64,000 nucleotides of DNA from contig NZ_CP092712.1 in NCBI RefSeq assembly GCF_023983475.1, positions 1,488,001 to 1,552,000 on the forward strand, in the 5' to 3' direction. This document shows, in pieces, positions 22,531-32,767 of this stretch. Position 1 is the stretch's first letter. Every line of letters begins with the position of its first letter. The notes under the pieces are model-generated. The model saw nothing but the letters and a program-made list of their open reading frames with translations. It was not told the origin of the DNA and searched no databases. Position numbers and translations under genes: made by a program. This stretch comes from Aliivibrio fischeri ATCC 7744 = JCM 18803 = DSM 507 (GTDB lineage: Bacteria > Pseudomonadota > Gammaproteobacteria > Enterobacterales > Vibrionaceae).

Positions 22531-24426
22531 TTACAGTTTATATCGTTTAATTTCTTCTTCTAATGAATCAGCTAACGATTTTAATGACTCAGCCTGCAAT
22601 GCTGCGGTCTCTGCCTCATGCGCCATTTGGTTTGCTACTTCCTGAACCCCTTCGGTATTTCGACTAATTTCAGCCGTAACACTTGACTGCTCTTCTGCAG
22701 CAGAGGCAATTTGAGTGGCCATATCGCTAATCACATTAATTTGCGCAGCAATATTCCCGATACTGACTCCCGCTTCATCAACGTCTTTTACGCTTGTTTC
22801 TGCCAAGTGATGGCTGTCCGACATGACTGAAACCGCTTCTTGTGTTGTTGATTGAAGTGTTTCTATCATGGCTTGAATCTCTTCTGTTGAAGTATGTGTT
22901 CGTTGTTGAGATAGAACTCGAACTTCATCAGCGACAACCGCAAACCCTCTGCCTTGCTCACCAGCACGTGCTGCTTCGATTGCTGCGTTTAATGCAAGTA
23001 AGTTTGTTTGCTCAGCTATCGAACGAATCGTAGCCAAAATTGAGCTAATTTTTAATGCGTGCCCGTTAAGATCTTCAATAATGCCTACTGCACTATTTAC
23101 TTCACGAGCAAGGTTTCCGATAGATGCTTGGCTTTGATTTGCTTGATCGTGGCCTGTTTGTGTTAACCCCACCGCTTGCTCTGCCGATTTCGCTGTGTTT
23201 TCAGCATTTCCAGCAATCTCTTGTGTCGCACTCGCCATCTCAGTTACTGCAGTAGCAACCATGGTTATTTCATCTTGTTGATGACGAATATTTTGACTGC
23301 GTTGAACGGCTGAATCTGCACTTTCTGCTGCTGAGCGATTTAGCTCAAAGGTTATTTCACGTAAATTTGATGCCATCGCATGCAAGCGTGATACGAACTG
23401 GTTGAAGTTATCAGCTAACTTACCTACTTCATCATCCGATTTAACATTAATACGAACCGTAAGGTCGCCTTCACCATTTGCGATATCCGCTAACGCATCC
23501 GAAACCGTACCAAGCTCTCGTAATTGACGAGTTACAAGCCATCCTGTGAACATAGATACAAACAGTAAGATTAACGATCCAATAGACAGCAATTCAAAAA
23601 GCATCGAATTTAATGGCGCTTCTAATGTGTCTTTGTCCATCACCAAGGTAATTGCCCAATTGGTATTTGGAACCGCCGTTATCATGACCGCTTTCTCTTT
23701 CCCATTATCTTTGGTAAAGAAAAAACCATCAGATGCAATTTCATTACTTAAATTGTTAGCATCGAATCCATTGCCAAGTTCTGAAATTGGTTTTAACGCC
23801 ATTTTCTCATTTGGGTGAGCAACAACGATTTTATTGCTCACATCCAGTAGCATGGCATAACCATTGCCTGGAACGGGAATATCAAGAACATCATCAATTA
23901 ATGCCCCTAATGCCAAGTTAGATGCAGTAACACCGACAATACGCCCATTTTCACGAACCGGTTCTGTTAAGGTAACAACAAGAGCTTGCATAGTATGACT
24001 AACATAAGGTTTTGTTGTTATCCCCTTATTAGCTGCCAATGTTTCTTTGTACCAGCCACGAGTTCGAGGATCATACCCTGCTTTATTTAACGATGGATCT
24101 TGGCGTTGCATCACGCCATTTTCGTCACCGTAATAACTTAAACCAAAACCGCCTGATGTGAATGTCTGTTTTAAATGAGCAACCATATCCAAGTTAGGAT
24201 CTCGCTCTATTACTTCTTTCATGGCAACAATCGCATCTTGACGACCTTTAAACCAATCGCCAATACCTAAGCTATAAGCCTTCGCTGTATTTCCACTTTC
24301 ACTTTGAATGGCATCCCATGCTTGAGTTTTCATTGTCTGATACGAGAAAGTACCAAGAGATACAATGGTTAATACAATAAGCGCAAGACTCGTCAACACG
24401 AGTTTAGTTTTTAATGTTAGATGCAT
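22531..24426 (-). CDS. methyl-accepting chemotaxis protein (dCache sensor)
   Basis: This chemoreceptor has 631 residues from ATG 24426. An N-terminal membrane helix ([20 protein letters not shown]), a dCache_1-like periplasmic domain (about 35-275; blocks [22 protein letters not shown]), a second helix ([20 protein letters not shown]), HAMP and the signalling hairpin follow. The tip is conserved ([20 protein letters not shown]). Just past it the sequence reads [14 protein letters not shown]. Most homologues have one Gln there, so a CAA codon seems duplicated. The Cache pocket suggests amino-acid or organic-acid sensing. Confidence 0.92.
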   Translation of the reverse strand: MHLTLKTKLVLTSLALIVLTIVSLGTFSYQTMKTQAWDAIQSESGNTAKAYSLGIGDWFKGRQDAIVAMKEVIERDPNLDMVAHLKQTFTSGGFGLSYYGDENGVMQRQDPSLNKAGYDPRTRGWYKETLAANKGITTKPYVSHTMQALVVTLTEPVRENGRIVGVTASNLALGALIDDVLDIPVPGNGYAMLLDVSNKIVVAHPNEKMALKPISELGNGFDANNLSNEIASDGFFFTKDNGKEKAVMITAVPNTNWAITLVMDKDTLEAPLNSMLFELLSIGSLILLFVSMFTGWLVTRQLRELGTVSDALADIANGEGDLTVRINVKSDDEVGKLADNFNQFVSRLHAMASNLREITFELNRSAAESADSAVQRSQNIRHQQDEITMVATAVTEMASATQEIAGNAENTAKSAEQAVGLTQTGHDQANQSQASIGNLAREVNSAVGIIEDLNGHALKISSILATIRSIAEQTNLLALNAAIEAARAGEQGRGFAVVADEVRVLSQQRTHTSTEEIQAMIETLQSTTQEAVSVMSDSHHLAETSVKDVDEAGVSIGNIAAQINVISDMATQIASAAEEQSSVTAEISRNTEGVQEVANQMAHEAETAALQAESLKSLADSLEEEIKRYKL

Positions 24427-24642
24427 AATACGTCTACTTCTAATAATTTTAATTGGTGATATATGCGGAAACAGTAAAACGAACCTAGCCAACCTCGGTT
24501 TACTGACATATATCTCATAATTGAAACAAATAGTTACACTACGCATCATATAACATTCGACGCACATCAAAATGTGTTCATTTTCACAAACTTAACTGTC
24601 TATCTCGTTAAATCTCTTATAATTTCTTTCAGGCATAAAATA

Positions 24643-24670
24643 CCTAAGAACAATTAACATTATTCTTAGG
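24643..24670 (-). terminator. hairpin after the pcp operon
   Basis: CCTAAGAA (24643-24650) and TTCTTAGG (24663-24670) form an 8-bp stem 26 bp after the pcp stop codon. The T-tract on the minus strand (TATTTTATG) is short, so it is a weak terminator. Confidence 0.5.
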
Positions 24671-24695
24671 CTTTAAAAAAGTGAGGTAAATGCTC

Positions 24696-25334
24696 TTAAC
24701 AGATCGTTCCTGCACCTTGTTGGATATCAGAATCGTTATCAATGATGACTTGCGCCGCTATAGCTAAACCTTCTGCAATTTGCTCAAGTTTCATCGTTGG
24801 TTGTGAACCATCAACCGATTGCTCTGGTAATAATGGAATATGTACAAAACCATGACGAACATTCGTGTCTTTTAAGTAATGTTGTATTCCATAAAACAGA
24901 TGGTTACAGACAAATGTCCCTGCGGTATTTGAAACCGTGGCAGGTATGCCTTGCGCTTGAATTTCGCTGACCATTGCTTTGATAGGAAGCGTCGTAAAGT
25001 AAGCGTCTGGCCCACCAGCGACAACAGGTTCATCAATTACTTGGATACCCTCGTTATCAGGGATTCTAAAATCATCCACATTGATTGCAATACGCTCTGG
25101 TGTAATGGCTGCACGTCCTGATGCTTGACCCACAGTAATAACCGCATACGGTTGTTGCTCTTCAATTGCTTGTTTAACGGTTTCAATCGATTTGTATCGA
25201 ACCACAGGAACCTGACAAATAACGATCTCACCGCCATTAAGCTTACGCCCTGCAATTAACTTAACCGCTTCCAATGCCGGATTGATTTTATCGTTACCAA
25301 ATGGTTCAAAACCCGTAATTAAAATCTTTTTCAT
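24696..25334 (-). CDS. pcp: pyroglutamyl-peptidase I
   Basis: This cysteine peptidase removes an N-terminal pyroglutamate from peptides. The 212-residue protein shows the family blocks [15 protein letters not shown], the Glu in [14 protein letters not shown] (about residues 74-87), the active Cys in [17 protein letters not shown] and the His in [13 protein letters not shown]. It is the third gene of a DUF969-DUF979-pcp operon, 11 bp after DUF979. Its product, free 5-oxoproline, is the substrate of the PxpABC enzyme encoded a few kb away. That makes the neighbourhood a peptide-derived 5-oxoproline pathway. Confidence 0.95.
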   Translation of the reverse strand: MKKILITGFEPFGNDKINPALEAVKLIAGRKLNGGEIVICQVPVVRYKSIETVKQAIEEQQPYAVITVGQASGRAAITPERIAINVDDFRIPDNEGIQVIDEPVVAGGPDAYFTTLPIKAMVSEIQAQGIPATVSNTAGTFVCNHLFYGIQHYLKDTNVRHGFVHIPLLPEQSVDGSQPTMKLEQIAEGLAIAAQVIIDNDSDIQQGAGTIC

Positions 25335-25345
25335 TGCCTAATTCC

Positions 25346-26251
25346 CTAAAACGCAAACAGATACATAAATGTAGTATTAATAAGTAACATGATAAAACCA
25401 GGAATAAACTGAGTAATAATCACTTGGTTTTTATTCTCTAACTCTAATAGTGCGGCAGGTACAACATTAAAGTTGGCCGCCATCGGTGTCATTAAGGTTC
25501 CGCAATAGCCAGAAACCATACCAAGCACACCAACGATCACTGGATTACCACCCATTTCAACTATGAGTAGCGGAATACCAATACCTGCAGTGATAACAGC
25601 AAACGCAGCAAACGCATTACCCATAACAATGGTGAAGATAGCCATGCCGAATGTATAAGCAATAACATAAGCTAAAACGCTACCATGAGGCACAATTTCT
25701 TTTACGATTTGTGAAACGGTATCACCAACACCCGCTTGACCAAACAGATAACCAAGTGCCGCTAAGAATTGCGACAAAATAGCCGCCCACCCAATGGTAT
25801 CAATTAAACGACGACCTTCATGTATGCTTTGCATAGGTCGACATTTGGTCATTCCATTTGCAACTAATAAAGCCGCAACAGAGCTTATTCCTAAACCAAT
25901 AAGCGCACTTTCACCAGTGACTTGGCTCCATAAAATGGTGCCGACAGGAACGATGATCGCAGGAAGAAATAGCATGTTTTGTAATGACTTCGCACTGGCT
26001 TTTCTAAATTCATTATCACTTGAATGATAAGAACCAATTCCCATTAGCCCAGCAGAAGCAATCAGTGTCATAAGTAACACCAAAACGCCGACAAACCAAT
26101 CAGGTAAAATGCTTCCTAAACAGAAAGAAACACCATATGCCAACCAAAATAAACCTGTACCAATTGCTTTTGGATTTTCCTTATCCATAAAGCTTTGAAC
26201 CGAAAAGGCAATTAATAATAAACCCGTTGCTTGATAAATATATTCTAACAT
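25346..26251 (-). CDS. DUF979 membrane protein, probable transporter component
   Basis: This hydrophobic protein of 301 residues has about eight or nine membrane helices. Recognisable blocks are NPKAIGTGLFWLAYG (near residue 25), TPMAANFNVVPAALLEL (about 255-270) and a small-residue-rich C-terminal half. DUF979 proteins nearly always pair with DUF969 and pcp. The pair resembles a split permease of the ion-transporter superfamily, so uptake or export of pyroglutamate or its peptides is likely but not shown. It is 9 bp after DUF969. Confidence 0.88.
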   Translation of the reverse strand: MLEYIYQATGLLLIAFSVQSFMDKENPKAIGTGLFWLAYGVSFCLGSILPDWFVGVLVLLMTLIASAGLMGIGSYHSSDNEFRKASAKSLQNMLFLPAIIVPVGTILWSQVTGESALIGLGISSVAALLVANGMTKCRPMQSIHEGRRLIDTIGWAAILSQFLAALGYLFGQAGVGDTVSQIVKEIVPHGSVLAYVIAYTFGMAIFTIVMGNAFAAFAVITAGIGIPLLIVEMGGNPVIVGVLGMVSGYCGTLMTPMAANFNVVPAALLELENKNQVIITQFIPGFIMLLINTTFMYLFAF

Positions 26252-26260
26252 GATGAATCC

Positions 26261-26938
26261 CTACTCTTGCTTACCAGCTTTTGCCAAACGCGAATCTTCT
26301 ATCCATGCTCGAACATAAAACACAACACATGATGCCAATGCGGTTGGAATGGCCCACATAAACATATCGTTTAACGCTACACTGTAACCGTGTTCTTCCA
26401 ACACGCCCTTGATAAGCAACAAACCACCAGCACCAATAAAGATCAGCTGACTAAAGAAGTTAGCAAAGTTTTCACTCATTGCAGCTAAAGCGCGCAAATG
26501 TTGTTTCTCTTTATTTGTTAATGGTTTTCTACCTTTTTCTGCTGCAGCTTCTGCCATTGGAGCAACCAACGGACGGATCATTGATGGGTGACCACCCAGA
26601 TTCAAACCAAGTGCGTTTGTCACTTTACGTAATAATAGATACGTAAGCATTACACGACCTGCGGATGCTTGTTTGATTGAACCAATCAAGGTTTCTGCTC
26701 TTTCTCTTAATCCAAAACGCTCTAGAACCCCTATCATAGGTAGAACAAGAATGAATAAAGACATATAGCGGTTTTGCGTAAAAGAAGCCCCGAGGATTGA
26801 TAAAATCTCGATAAAATCAATCTTAGCAACCAAACCGGTAACAATACCGGCAGTTAAAATAACTAATAAAGTGTTCAAGCGTAATGCAAGACCGACTGTG
26901 ATGATTAAGACACCAATTAATGGCCAAAAATCAATCAT
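26261..26938 (-). CDS. DUF969 membrane protein, probable transporter component
   Basis: The protein has 225 residues with about six membrane helices, the first gene of the DUF969-DUF979-pcp operon. A conserved polar stretch is GLNLGGHPSMIRPLVAPMAE (about residues 113-132), followed by a charged loop and ANFFSQLIFIGAGGLLLI. It is the partner half of DUF979 in a presumed permease. Start ATG 26938 has TAAGGATG upstream. A terminator-like hairpin (27015-27042) separates it from the NRAMP gene, so it has its own promoter in between. Confidence 0.88.
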   Translation of the reverse strand: MIDFWPLIGVLIITVGLALRLNTLLVILTAGIVTGLVAKIDFIEILSILGASFTQNRYMSLFILVLPMIGVLERFGLRERAETLIGSIKQASAGRVMLTYLLLRKVTNALGLNLGGHPSMIRPLVAPMAEAAAEKGRKPLTNKEKQHLRALAAMSENFANFFSQLIFIGAGGLLLIKGVLEEHGYSVALNDMFMWAIPTALASCVVFYVRAWIEDSRLAKAGKQE

Positions 26939-27014
26939 ATTACATCCTTATAAATAGTATCTTTACTCCCATAGCAAGATACAGTTAGTTTTTAAAATGG
27001 GTAAAACCAAACAA

Positions 27015-27042
27015 CCCCAAAACGTTATAGGACGTTTCGGGG
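27015..27042 (-). terminator. hairpin between the NRAMP gene and DUF969
   Basis: CCCCAAAACGT and ACGTTTCGGGG form an 11-bp stem about 100 bp past the NRAMP stop codon. The following T-rich stretch is interrupted. Its position suggests a terminator of the pxp-NRAMP operon. Confidence 0.6.
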
Positions 27043-27140
27043 CATTTAACGAGTATATTCAAAATTAAGTAGATGAGAAGTTTTTAAATATTTTTTATTA
27101 TTAATTTGTGCAAAATATTTAAGAAAGTGTGCCTCATAGG

Positions 27141-28385
27141 TTAAATAATCAACATATATAAGGTATATACACTCATTGCTGCCATCATTGCAGTAATTAA
27201 CCACCCAAACACCGACATCCATAGCGGGTGCTTATAGTCTCCTACAATTTGCGCTTTCTTTGCCGCTATTAACATAATGCCTAAGGTAACAGGTAGAATA
27301 AATCCGTTTAGAGCACCAGCAACAATAAGAAGAACAACAGGCTTACCGATAAAGCAGAAGATAAAAGTAGAGATAACAATAAAACCAATAATAAATTTAC
27401 GAGAGTGCAAATCAATCATCGGGTGTAATGTTTTTAAGAACGACACTGACGTATATGCAGCACCGATAACGGAAGTAATGGCCGCAGCCCAAAGAACTAA
27501 ACCGAAAATTTTGTAACCTATATTACCGGCAGCGTGTTGGAACATTGATGCTGGCGGATTTGAAGGATCCAGAGTGACCCCTGTACTAATTACACCTAAC
27601 GCTGCTAAAAACAAAATAACACGCACGATTGAAGCCACACTAATCGCAGAAACTGAACCTCGATTCACTTGTGGCAGCGCTTCTTTTCCTGTTACTCCAG
27701 CATCAATTAATCGGTGTGCCCCAGCAAAAGTAATATAACCACCAACCGTGCCACCAACTAACGTGATGATTGCAAGAACGTTTAATTTTTCAGGCCAAAC
27801 TGAACGATACAATGCCTCTCCAATCGGTGGAGACGTTGAGAAAAGAACATACAGAGTCATTACTATTAATGCCGCACCCATTAAAATAGTAAAACGGTCC
27901 ATCACTTTAGCGGCATCTTTTAACATAAAAATGGTTACAGCAATAACGGCACTGATTGAGGCCCCTACTATCGGAGAAATACTCGGGAATAACACGTTCA
28001 TCCCCATCCCTGCACCACCAATGTTACCGATATTAAATGCTAACCCTCCTAGAGCTACGGTTCCTGCAATTGCATAACCTAAACCGGGAAGTAAATCATT
28101 TGCTATATCCTGAGCGCGTTTTTTGGAAACAACGATTACACGCCAAATATTTAATTGAGCACCAATATCTAAAATAATAGAAACCAGAATAACAAACGCA
28201 AAACTAGCCCCTAATGTTTGTGTGAATACTGTTGTTTGAGTTAAAAAACCGGGACCAACTGCTGAGGTTGCCATCAAAAAGGCAGCGCCCATTATCAATG
28301 ACCAACTAACACCTGAACTTTTCGGTAGCTGTCCTTCCTTTGTGGACGCATTTGACGACTCACTCATGACTTTTTCTGATGACAT
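27141..28385 (-). CDS. NRAMP-family transporter of the 5-oxoproline cluster
   Basis: This membrane protein of about 414 residues belongs to the NRAMP/YcsG group, with some 11 helices. I chose ATG 28385 because AGGAA lies just upstream; a GTG at 28406 adds seven residues. The usual metal-binding motif of classic NRAMP proteins (DPGN in helix 1) reads AVGPGFLTQTT here. So the Asp and Asn are absent and a substrate other than a divalent metal is likely. Clustered with pxpABC, it may bring in 5-oxoproline or an amino acid, as suggested for B. subtilis ycsG next to ycsF. That is an inference. Confidence 0.85.
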   Translation of the reverse strand: MSSEKVMSESSNASTKEGQLPKSSGVSWSLIMGAAFLMATSAVGPGFLTQTTVFTQTLGASFAFVILVSIILDIGAQLNIWRVIVVSKKRAQDIANDLLPGLGYAIAGTVALGGLAFNIGNIGGAGMGMNVLFPSISPIVGASISAVIAVTIFMLKDAAKVMDRFTILMGAALIVMTLYVLFSTSPPIGEALYRSVWPEKLNVLAIITLVGGTVGGYITFAGAHRLIDAGVTGKEALPQVNRGSVSAISVASIVRVILFLAALGVISTGVTLDPSNPPASMFQHAAGNIGYKIFGLVLWAAAITSVIGAAYTSVSFLKTLHPMIDLHSRKFIIGFIVISTFIFCFIGKPVVLLIVAGALNGFILPVTLGIMLIAAKKAQIVGDYKHPLWMSVFGWLITAMMAAMSVYTLYMLII

Positions 28386-28466
28386 ATCATTTCCTTTTGT
28401 TATCACGTCACTGCATCCTTATTGTTGCAGTAGTTTCTCGTCTATCGACGATATTTATTAGAATTA

Positions 28467-29423
28467 TTAAGAGTTATAAGAAGTAAAAAACTGACGTTGA
28501 ATATGTAACTCTGCTTCTGCGTTATGCAGTTCTTTTTCGTAGAACTGAACCGTTGAACCCGGAACACATTGAGATAAACGACTAATATCAGCGTGTATTA
28601 CACAGCCAATTTTCGGATAGCCCCCAATCGTTTGACGATCACGCATTAGTACAATAGGTTGACCATCATTCGGAATTTGTATTGCCCCAAGAGCAATCCC
28701 TTCTGAAATCAGGTTATTACGTTGACATTGAATGGCTTCACCAGATAGTCGGTATCCCATTCGATCAATGTTATTTGACACAGTATAAACCGTAGAAAAG
28801 AATTGTTCACGCTCTTCCGGTAAAAAATCATCATACTGATAACTCGGGATCACTCCTACCTTTATATGTTTACCATATGTGGGAATAAAACGATTTGGAA
28901 CTTGTTTACGTAATCTTGGTTCTGAAAATACCGTTGATAACTGAGATACATCTACAGAGTAACGAATAAGTACGTTTGCTTTGAGTGGTTTACCATTTCC
29001 TTCGAGGCCGCCTAACCCATCACGAACCACTGTTGCTGTACTGCCTAAAATATTATCAATTTTAAATCCACCGCTCACTGATAAATAAGCTCGCAGCCCC
29101 GCACTCGCAGCCCCCATTTCAAGCTTATCACCTGAATTAATAGCATAACTCTGCCAAGGGACTATTGGGTTACCATTTAATTTGGCCTGCATATCCGCAC
29201 CAGTTAATGCCATCGTGGTTGCAGCATAAAAAGTACAGCTAAATTGCCCTAGCGTGATTTCAATTTGAGTTGCATTAGGATCATTACCAAGTAACTTATT
29301 TGCCCAATCAAACGCATGTTCGTCCATTGGACCACCCGGAGTAACACCAACGGACTGGTGACCAAATCGTCCTTTATCTTGAAGTAATGCTAATGGGCCA
29401 GTGCTATTAATTCGTAAAGTCAT
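28467..29423 (-). CDS. pxpC: 5-oxoprolinase subunit C
   Basis: This 318-residue protein is of the KipA/biotin-dependent carboxyltransferase-like family. Readable blocks are LALLQDKGRFGHQSVGVTPG with GPMDEHAFDWANKLLGND near the N-terminus, then SNNIDRMGYRLSGEAI (about residues 206-221) and IQIPNDGQPIVLMRDRQTIG with GYPKIGCVI after it. With PxpA and PxpB it forms the ATP-dependent 5-oxoprolinase that opens 5-oxoproline to glutamate. It starts 17 bases inside pxpB, so the two are coupled. Confidence 0.95.
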   Translation of the reverse strand: MTLRINSTGPLALLQDKGRFGHQSVGVTPGGPMDEHAFDWANKLLGNDPNATQIEITLGQFSCTFYAATTMALTGADMQAKLNGNPIVPWQSYAINSGDKLEMGAASAGLRAYLSVSGGFKIDNILGSTATVVRDGLGGLEGNGKPLKANVLIRYSVDVSQLSTVFSEPRLRKQVPNRFIPTYGKHIKVGVIPSYQYDDFLPEEREQFFSTVYTVSNNIDRMGYRLSGEAIQCQRNNLISEGIALGAIQIPNDGQPIVLMRDRQTIGGYPKIGCVIHADISRLSQCVPGSTVQFYEKELHNAEAELHIQRQFFTSYNS

Positions 29424-30138
29424 TTATATCCCTCACAGACTCTGGTTCACATGGTAATTCACCACCCATTTCAATATAGGTTTCACGAGAAATTGAAACA
29501 AAGGTTACTTTCGCTCCCATCTCAAACAAGGTTAAGTTTTTACGATTAAAATCAATAAGGTTGACAGGCGTTCTTCCTATTATTTGCCAGCCACCAGGAG
29601 ATGATTTTGGATATATAGCCGTTTGTTGTTCTGCAATAGCTAAACTTCCAGCTGGCACCATTAAACGTGGTGTGCTTTTTCTAGGCACATGAATTCTAGA
29701 ATCCGTATTTCCCAAATAAGCAAATCCGGGAGCAAAACCTATGGCATAAACTCGATACGTTTGAGATGAATGTATTGATATCACCTCTTCAAAACTTAAC
29801 CCTGTATGTTCACAAATCTCATCAGCATCAAGCGACACTTCTTTTCCATAATAGACTGGCAGTTCTATTTCTACTGTAGACTTACTTGATTGCATCTTCT
29901 GTAAATCAGAAGGTAGACACTGACGTAACTGCATCGTAAAACGTCGTAAATCTACACTAGAGGTGTCATATGTGATTAATATAGAAGTATATGAAGGAAC
30001 AATATCGACGATAAGTGAACCGAGCTCTCGAGTAAAAAGAGTGACTGATTCAGCAATCATATCAGCGACTTCAGGACTGACTTTATCAGCAAAGGTAAGT
30101 AACAACGTCGATTCATTTACAGCGGATATTTTCATCAT
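29407..30138 (-). CDS. pxpB: 5-oxoprolinase subunit B
   Basis: This 243-residue protein is of the KipI family. Conserved blocks are TYRVYAIGFAPGFAYLG (about residues 126-142), RKSTPRLMVPAGSLAIAEQ, TAIYPKSSPGGWQIIGRTP and LNLIDF-like NLIDFNRKN. It is a subunit of 5-oxoprolinase. KipI of Bacillus also inhibits a sporulation kinase, but the primary role of this group is metabolic. The start ATG 30138 overlaps the pxpA stop (TAATG), with GGAG just before. ATG 30135 is equally possible. It lies in the operon order DUF1445-pxpA-pxpB-pxpC-NRAMP. Confidence 0.95.
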   Translation of the reverse strand: MMKISAVNESTLLLTFADKVSPEVADMIAESVTLFTRELGSLIVDIVPSYTSILITYDTSSVDLRRFTMQLRQCLPSDLQKMQSSKSTVEIELPVYYGKEVSLDADEICEHTGLSFEEVISIHSSQTYRVYAIGFAPGFAYLGNTDSRIHVPRKSTPRLMVPAGSLAIAEQQTAIYPKSSPGGWQIIGRTPVNLIDFNRKNLTLFEMGAKVTFVSISRETYIEMGGELPCEPESVRDINDFTN

Positions 30139-30878
30139 TACTCCGCCTTTGATTTTAATTTTTTTCGTAGATACTCAGCCGTAGAGACAGCAAAGGGTCC
30201 ATCCCCATGAATACACAATGTATCTGCGTGTATTTTTATAATGTCGCCATTTAAGGTCGTTACACAGCCTTCATCTATTAATTGATTTGCTTGTTTTTGT
30301 ATGGCTTCATCAGAGTGATGGCTTGAACCGGGAATACTTCTTGGAACTAAACGCCCTTGCTCGTCATATGCTCTGTCTACAAAGGCTTCAAACCAAAGTG
30401 TAATGCCATACTCATTCGCCATATCTACATAACGTTGATGATCAGGAACGGCCATAATAACCAAAGGTAACGTCGCATCATATCGCTTCAAGGCTTCTAA
30501 TAACGTTTGAAGAATGGCGTCATTTTTCATCATTGCGTTATATAATGCGCCATGTGGTTTTACATAGCTCAATGTTGTCTGCTGACTTTGACAAACTCCT
30601 TCTAACGCACCTAACTGATAGATAAACAGCGCAGCTAAATCGTCTGAATCCATTGATATATCACGTCGACCAAAACCTTGAATGTCGTTATAGCCAGGGT
30701 GAGCCCCAATCGTCACGCCATGCGCCTTTGCCAGTGCAACCGTTTTCATCATGACACTTGGATCTGAAGCATGCATACCACATGCAATATTCGCCATATC
30801 TAACGCTGGCATCACTGCACTGTCATTACCTAATTGCCATAAACCGAAACTTTCGCCCATATCACAATTAATTCTCAT
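30138..30878 (-). CDS. pxpA: 5-oxoprolinase subunit A
   Basis: This LamB/YcsF family protein of 246 residues is the catalytic half of the PxpABC 5-oxoprolinase. ATG 30878 was chosen because AAGGAG lies six bases upstream and the protein then begins [12 protein letters not shown], as the family does. Further blocks are [31 protein letters not shown] and [12 protein letters not shown], and an acidic stretch near [13 protein letters not shown]. All expected conserved His and Asp positions appear intact. It is coupled to pxpB through a TAATG overlap. Confidence 0.95.
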   Translation of the reverse strand: MRINCDMGESFGLWQLGNDSAVMPALDMANIACGMHASDPSVMMKTVALAKAHGVTIGAHPGYNDIQGFGRRDISMDSDDLAALFIYQLGALEGVCQSQQTTLSYVKPHGALYNAMMKNDAILQTLLEALKRYDATLPLVIMAVPDHQRYVDMANEYGITLWFEAFVDRAYDEQGRLVPRSIPGSSHHSDEAIQKQANQLIDEGCVTTLNGDIIKIHADTLCIHGDGPFAVSTAEYLRKKLKSKAE

Positions 30879-30926
30879 TCCCTGCTCCTTAATTATTAAA
30901 TTTGGTAGTAACAATAAATGTCTGCT

Positions 30927-31727
30927 TTAAAGCACGGCAAACTCTGAACTTAGACGATCAGTGATCAACATTTTTCCCGGAGCATGAGTAATACAAAATG
31001 GCGGTCGACTCTGACGAATAACATTTTGTGGTGTCACGCCACACCCCCAAAAAACAGGCACTTCATTTGGTTTTATTTCAACGGCATCGCCATAGTTTGG
31101 GGTTGATATATCGTTAATTCCGATAAGGCTTGGATCGCCAAAGTGAACTGGTGCTCCATGCGCTTTAGGAAAACGAGTAGTGATTTGAATAGCACGAATG
31201 GCATCAATGGAAGTGAATGGACGCATTGACACCACATAGTTTCCACTGAACTTTCCTGATGATTGGCAAGGAATACTGGTGTCATACATTGAGACGTTCT
31301 TCCCTTCATCGATATTTCGGATGGATAAACCGGATTGTATTAACGCCTCTTCAAACGAGAAAGAGCACCCTAAAACAAAAGTAACTAAATCTTCTCTCCA
31401 TAATGTGGAAAGATCAGAGACTGCGGTTTCAAATTCCCCATCATAAAAAACATGATATTCAGGAACGTCAGTTGATAAATCAATATCCCTTCCGATTGAT
31501 TGCAGGTACTTTTCTCCTGGTTGAGTAACATCAATTAAAGGACACGCCACCGGATTTTTTTGACAAAACAGCAAAAAATCGGTTGCCCACTCAGCTGGCA
31601 ATATAACAAGGTTGGCTTGTAAATATCCTGCAGCACACCCCGTTGTTGAACCCGTAAATTGATTATTTCTAATAAGATCACGTAATTCTTTAAGAGGCAG
31701 TGTATTGAGCGACAGTCCTTGATCCAT
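30927..31727 (-). CDS. DUF1445 protein, putative hydro-lyase / D-glutamate cyclase family
   Basis: This 266-residue protein belongs to DUF1445 (YcsI). Recognisable parts are the N-terminal [19 protein letters not shown] (about residues 25-44), [17 protein letters not shown] (about 116-132) and [13 protein letters not shown] near the C-terminus. Mammalian relatives act as D-glutamate cyclases, making 5-oxo-D-proline. In bacteria the activity is unproven, but clustering with 5-oxoprolinase fits this chemistry. It has an AAAGGAT ribosome site and is the first gene of the minus-strand operon, facing the LysR gene. Confidence 0.88.
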   Translation of the reverse strand: MDQGLSLNTLPLKELRDLIRNNQFTGSTTGCAAGYLQANLVILPAEWATDFLLFCQKNPVACPLIDVTQPGEKYLQSIGRDIDLSTDVPEYHVFYDGEFETAVSDLSTLWREDLVTFVLGCSFSFEEALIQSGLSIRNIDEGKNVSMYDTSIPCQSSGKFSGNYVVSMRPFTSIDAIRAIQITTRFPKAHGAPVHFGDPSLIGINDISTPNYGDAVEIKPNEVPVFWGCGVTPQNVIRQSRPPFCITHAPGKMLITDRLSSEFAVL

Positions 31728-31873
31728 ATAACAATCCTTTCGTCATTTGTAATTTTATCGTTAATCAAGGGTTACATTACTGCTTATTTATATAATGTCT
31801 ATTCGTATTTTTCTGCTATTCTTGATAAAAAAAATTTATCACTCTTCAACAAATTCATAAAAGAGAGGCTTAA

Positions 31874-32767
31874 ATGCTCAATTTAAAACAGCTGGAAACG
31901 TTTGTCTGGATAGCGCATTTAGGGAGTTTTCGCCAAGCCGCAAAGCATTTATGTACAACACAACCAGCCATCTCTACGCGTATTGCAAACCTTGAAGATA
32001 CACTTAATACGACATTGTTTTATCGTGATACTGGTTCAATTTCACTAACAGCCAAAGGACGTGAATTATTACCTTTAGCCGAAAAGTTATTGAACAATGC
32101 CGATCAATTACGCGTTTTAGCAAACAGTGCTGAAGCAATATCTGGAATTTTACGGATTGGAGTTTCTGAAACGGTCGTACATACATGGTTACCGCACTAC
32201 TTAGCGCTTATTCATCAGAATTTACCTCACTTAGAGATAGAGCTTATCGTTGATGCCACCATAAATTTACGAAAAGAATTGCTAGCACGAAATATTGATA
32301 TCGCGATTTTATTAGGAGTAGTTGATGAACCGAATGTGGTTAGTCAAGGCATCTGTAATTACGATTTACACTGGGTGGCAAGCCCGACATTACAACAAAC
32401 ACAAAAAAACAGAGTACTTAACTTTGCTCAGTGGCCATTGATTACCTACGCCCGAAACACATCACCATACTATGAAATAGAACGTTATTTTAATACGCAC
32501 AATAATCAAGCAACACGCTTCTATTCTGCGAGTTCTCTATCCGCAAGTATTAGGCTTGCTGAGAGTGGTATTGGTATCGCTATCCTACCTCAAGAAGTCA
32601 TACATACTTCTCTACAAAACAATACGTTAGAAATAATTGAAGCAGACTGGTCACCAAGTCCGCTTCAATTTTCTGTTGCTTATATTGATACACCAGTAAA
32701 TCTGATGACAATGGAGTCAGTTAAACTAACTTTTGAGGCCGTAAAACAATATAAAAACGCTAACTAA
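31874..32767 (+). CDS. LysR-family transcriptional regulator
   Basis: This 297-residue regulator has an N-terminal winged helix-turn-helix (LKQLETFVWIAHLGSFRQAA, residues about 4-23, then TTQPAISTRIANLE). An effector-binding periplasmic-fold domain follows from about 90. It is divergent from the DUF1445-pxp operon with 146 bp between. LysR proteins usually act on such a divergent promoter and sense a pathway metabolite. 5-Oxoproline or glutamate is the natural guess. Its 3' end overlaps the convergent phosphatase gene by 4 bases. Confidence 0.93.
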   Translation: MLNLKQLETFVWIAHLGSFRQAAKHLCTTQPAISTRIANLEDTLNTTLFYRDTGSISLTAKGRELLPLAEKLLNNADQLRVLANSAEAISGILRIGVSETVVHTWLPHYLALIHQNLPHLEIELIVDATINLRKELLARNIDIAILLGVVDEPNVVSQGICNYDLHWVASPTLQQTQKNRVLNFAQWPLITYARNTSPYYEIERYFNTHNNQATRFYSASSLSASIRLAESGIGIAILPQEVIHTSLQNNTLEIIEADWSPSPLQFSVAYIDTPVNLMTMESVKLTFEAVKQYKNAN

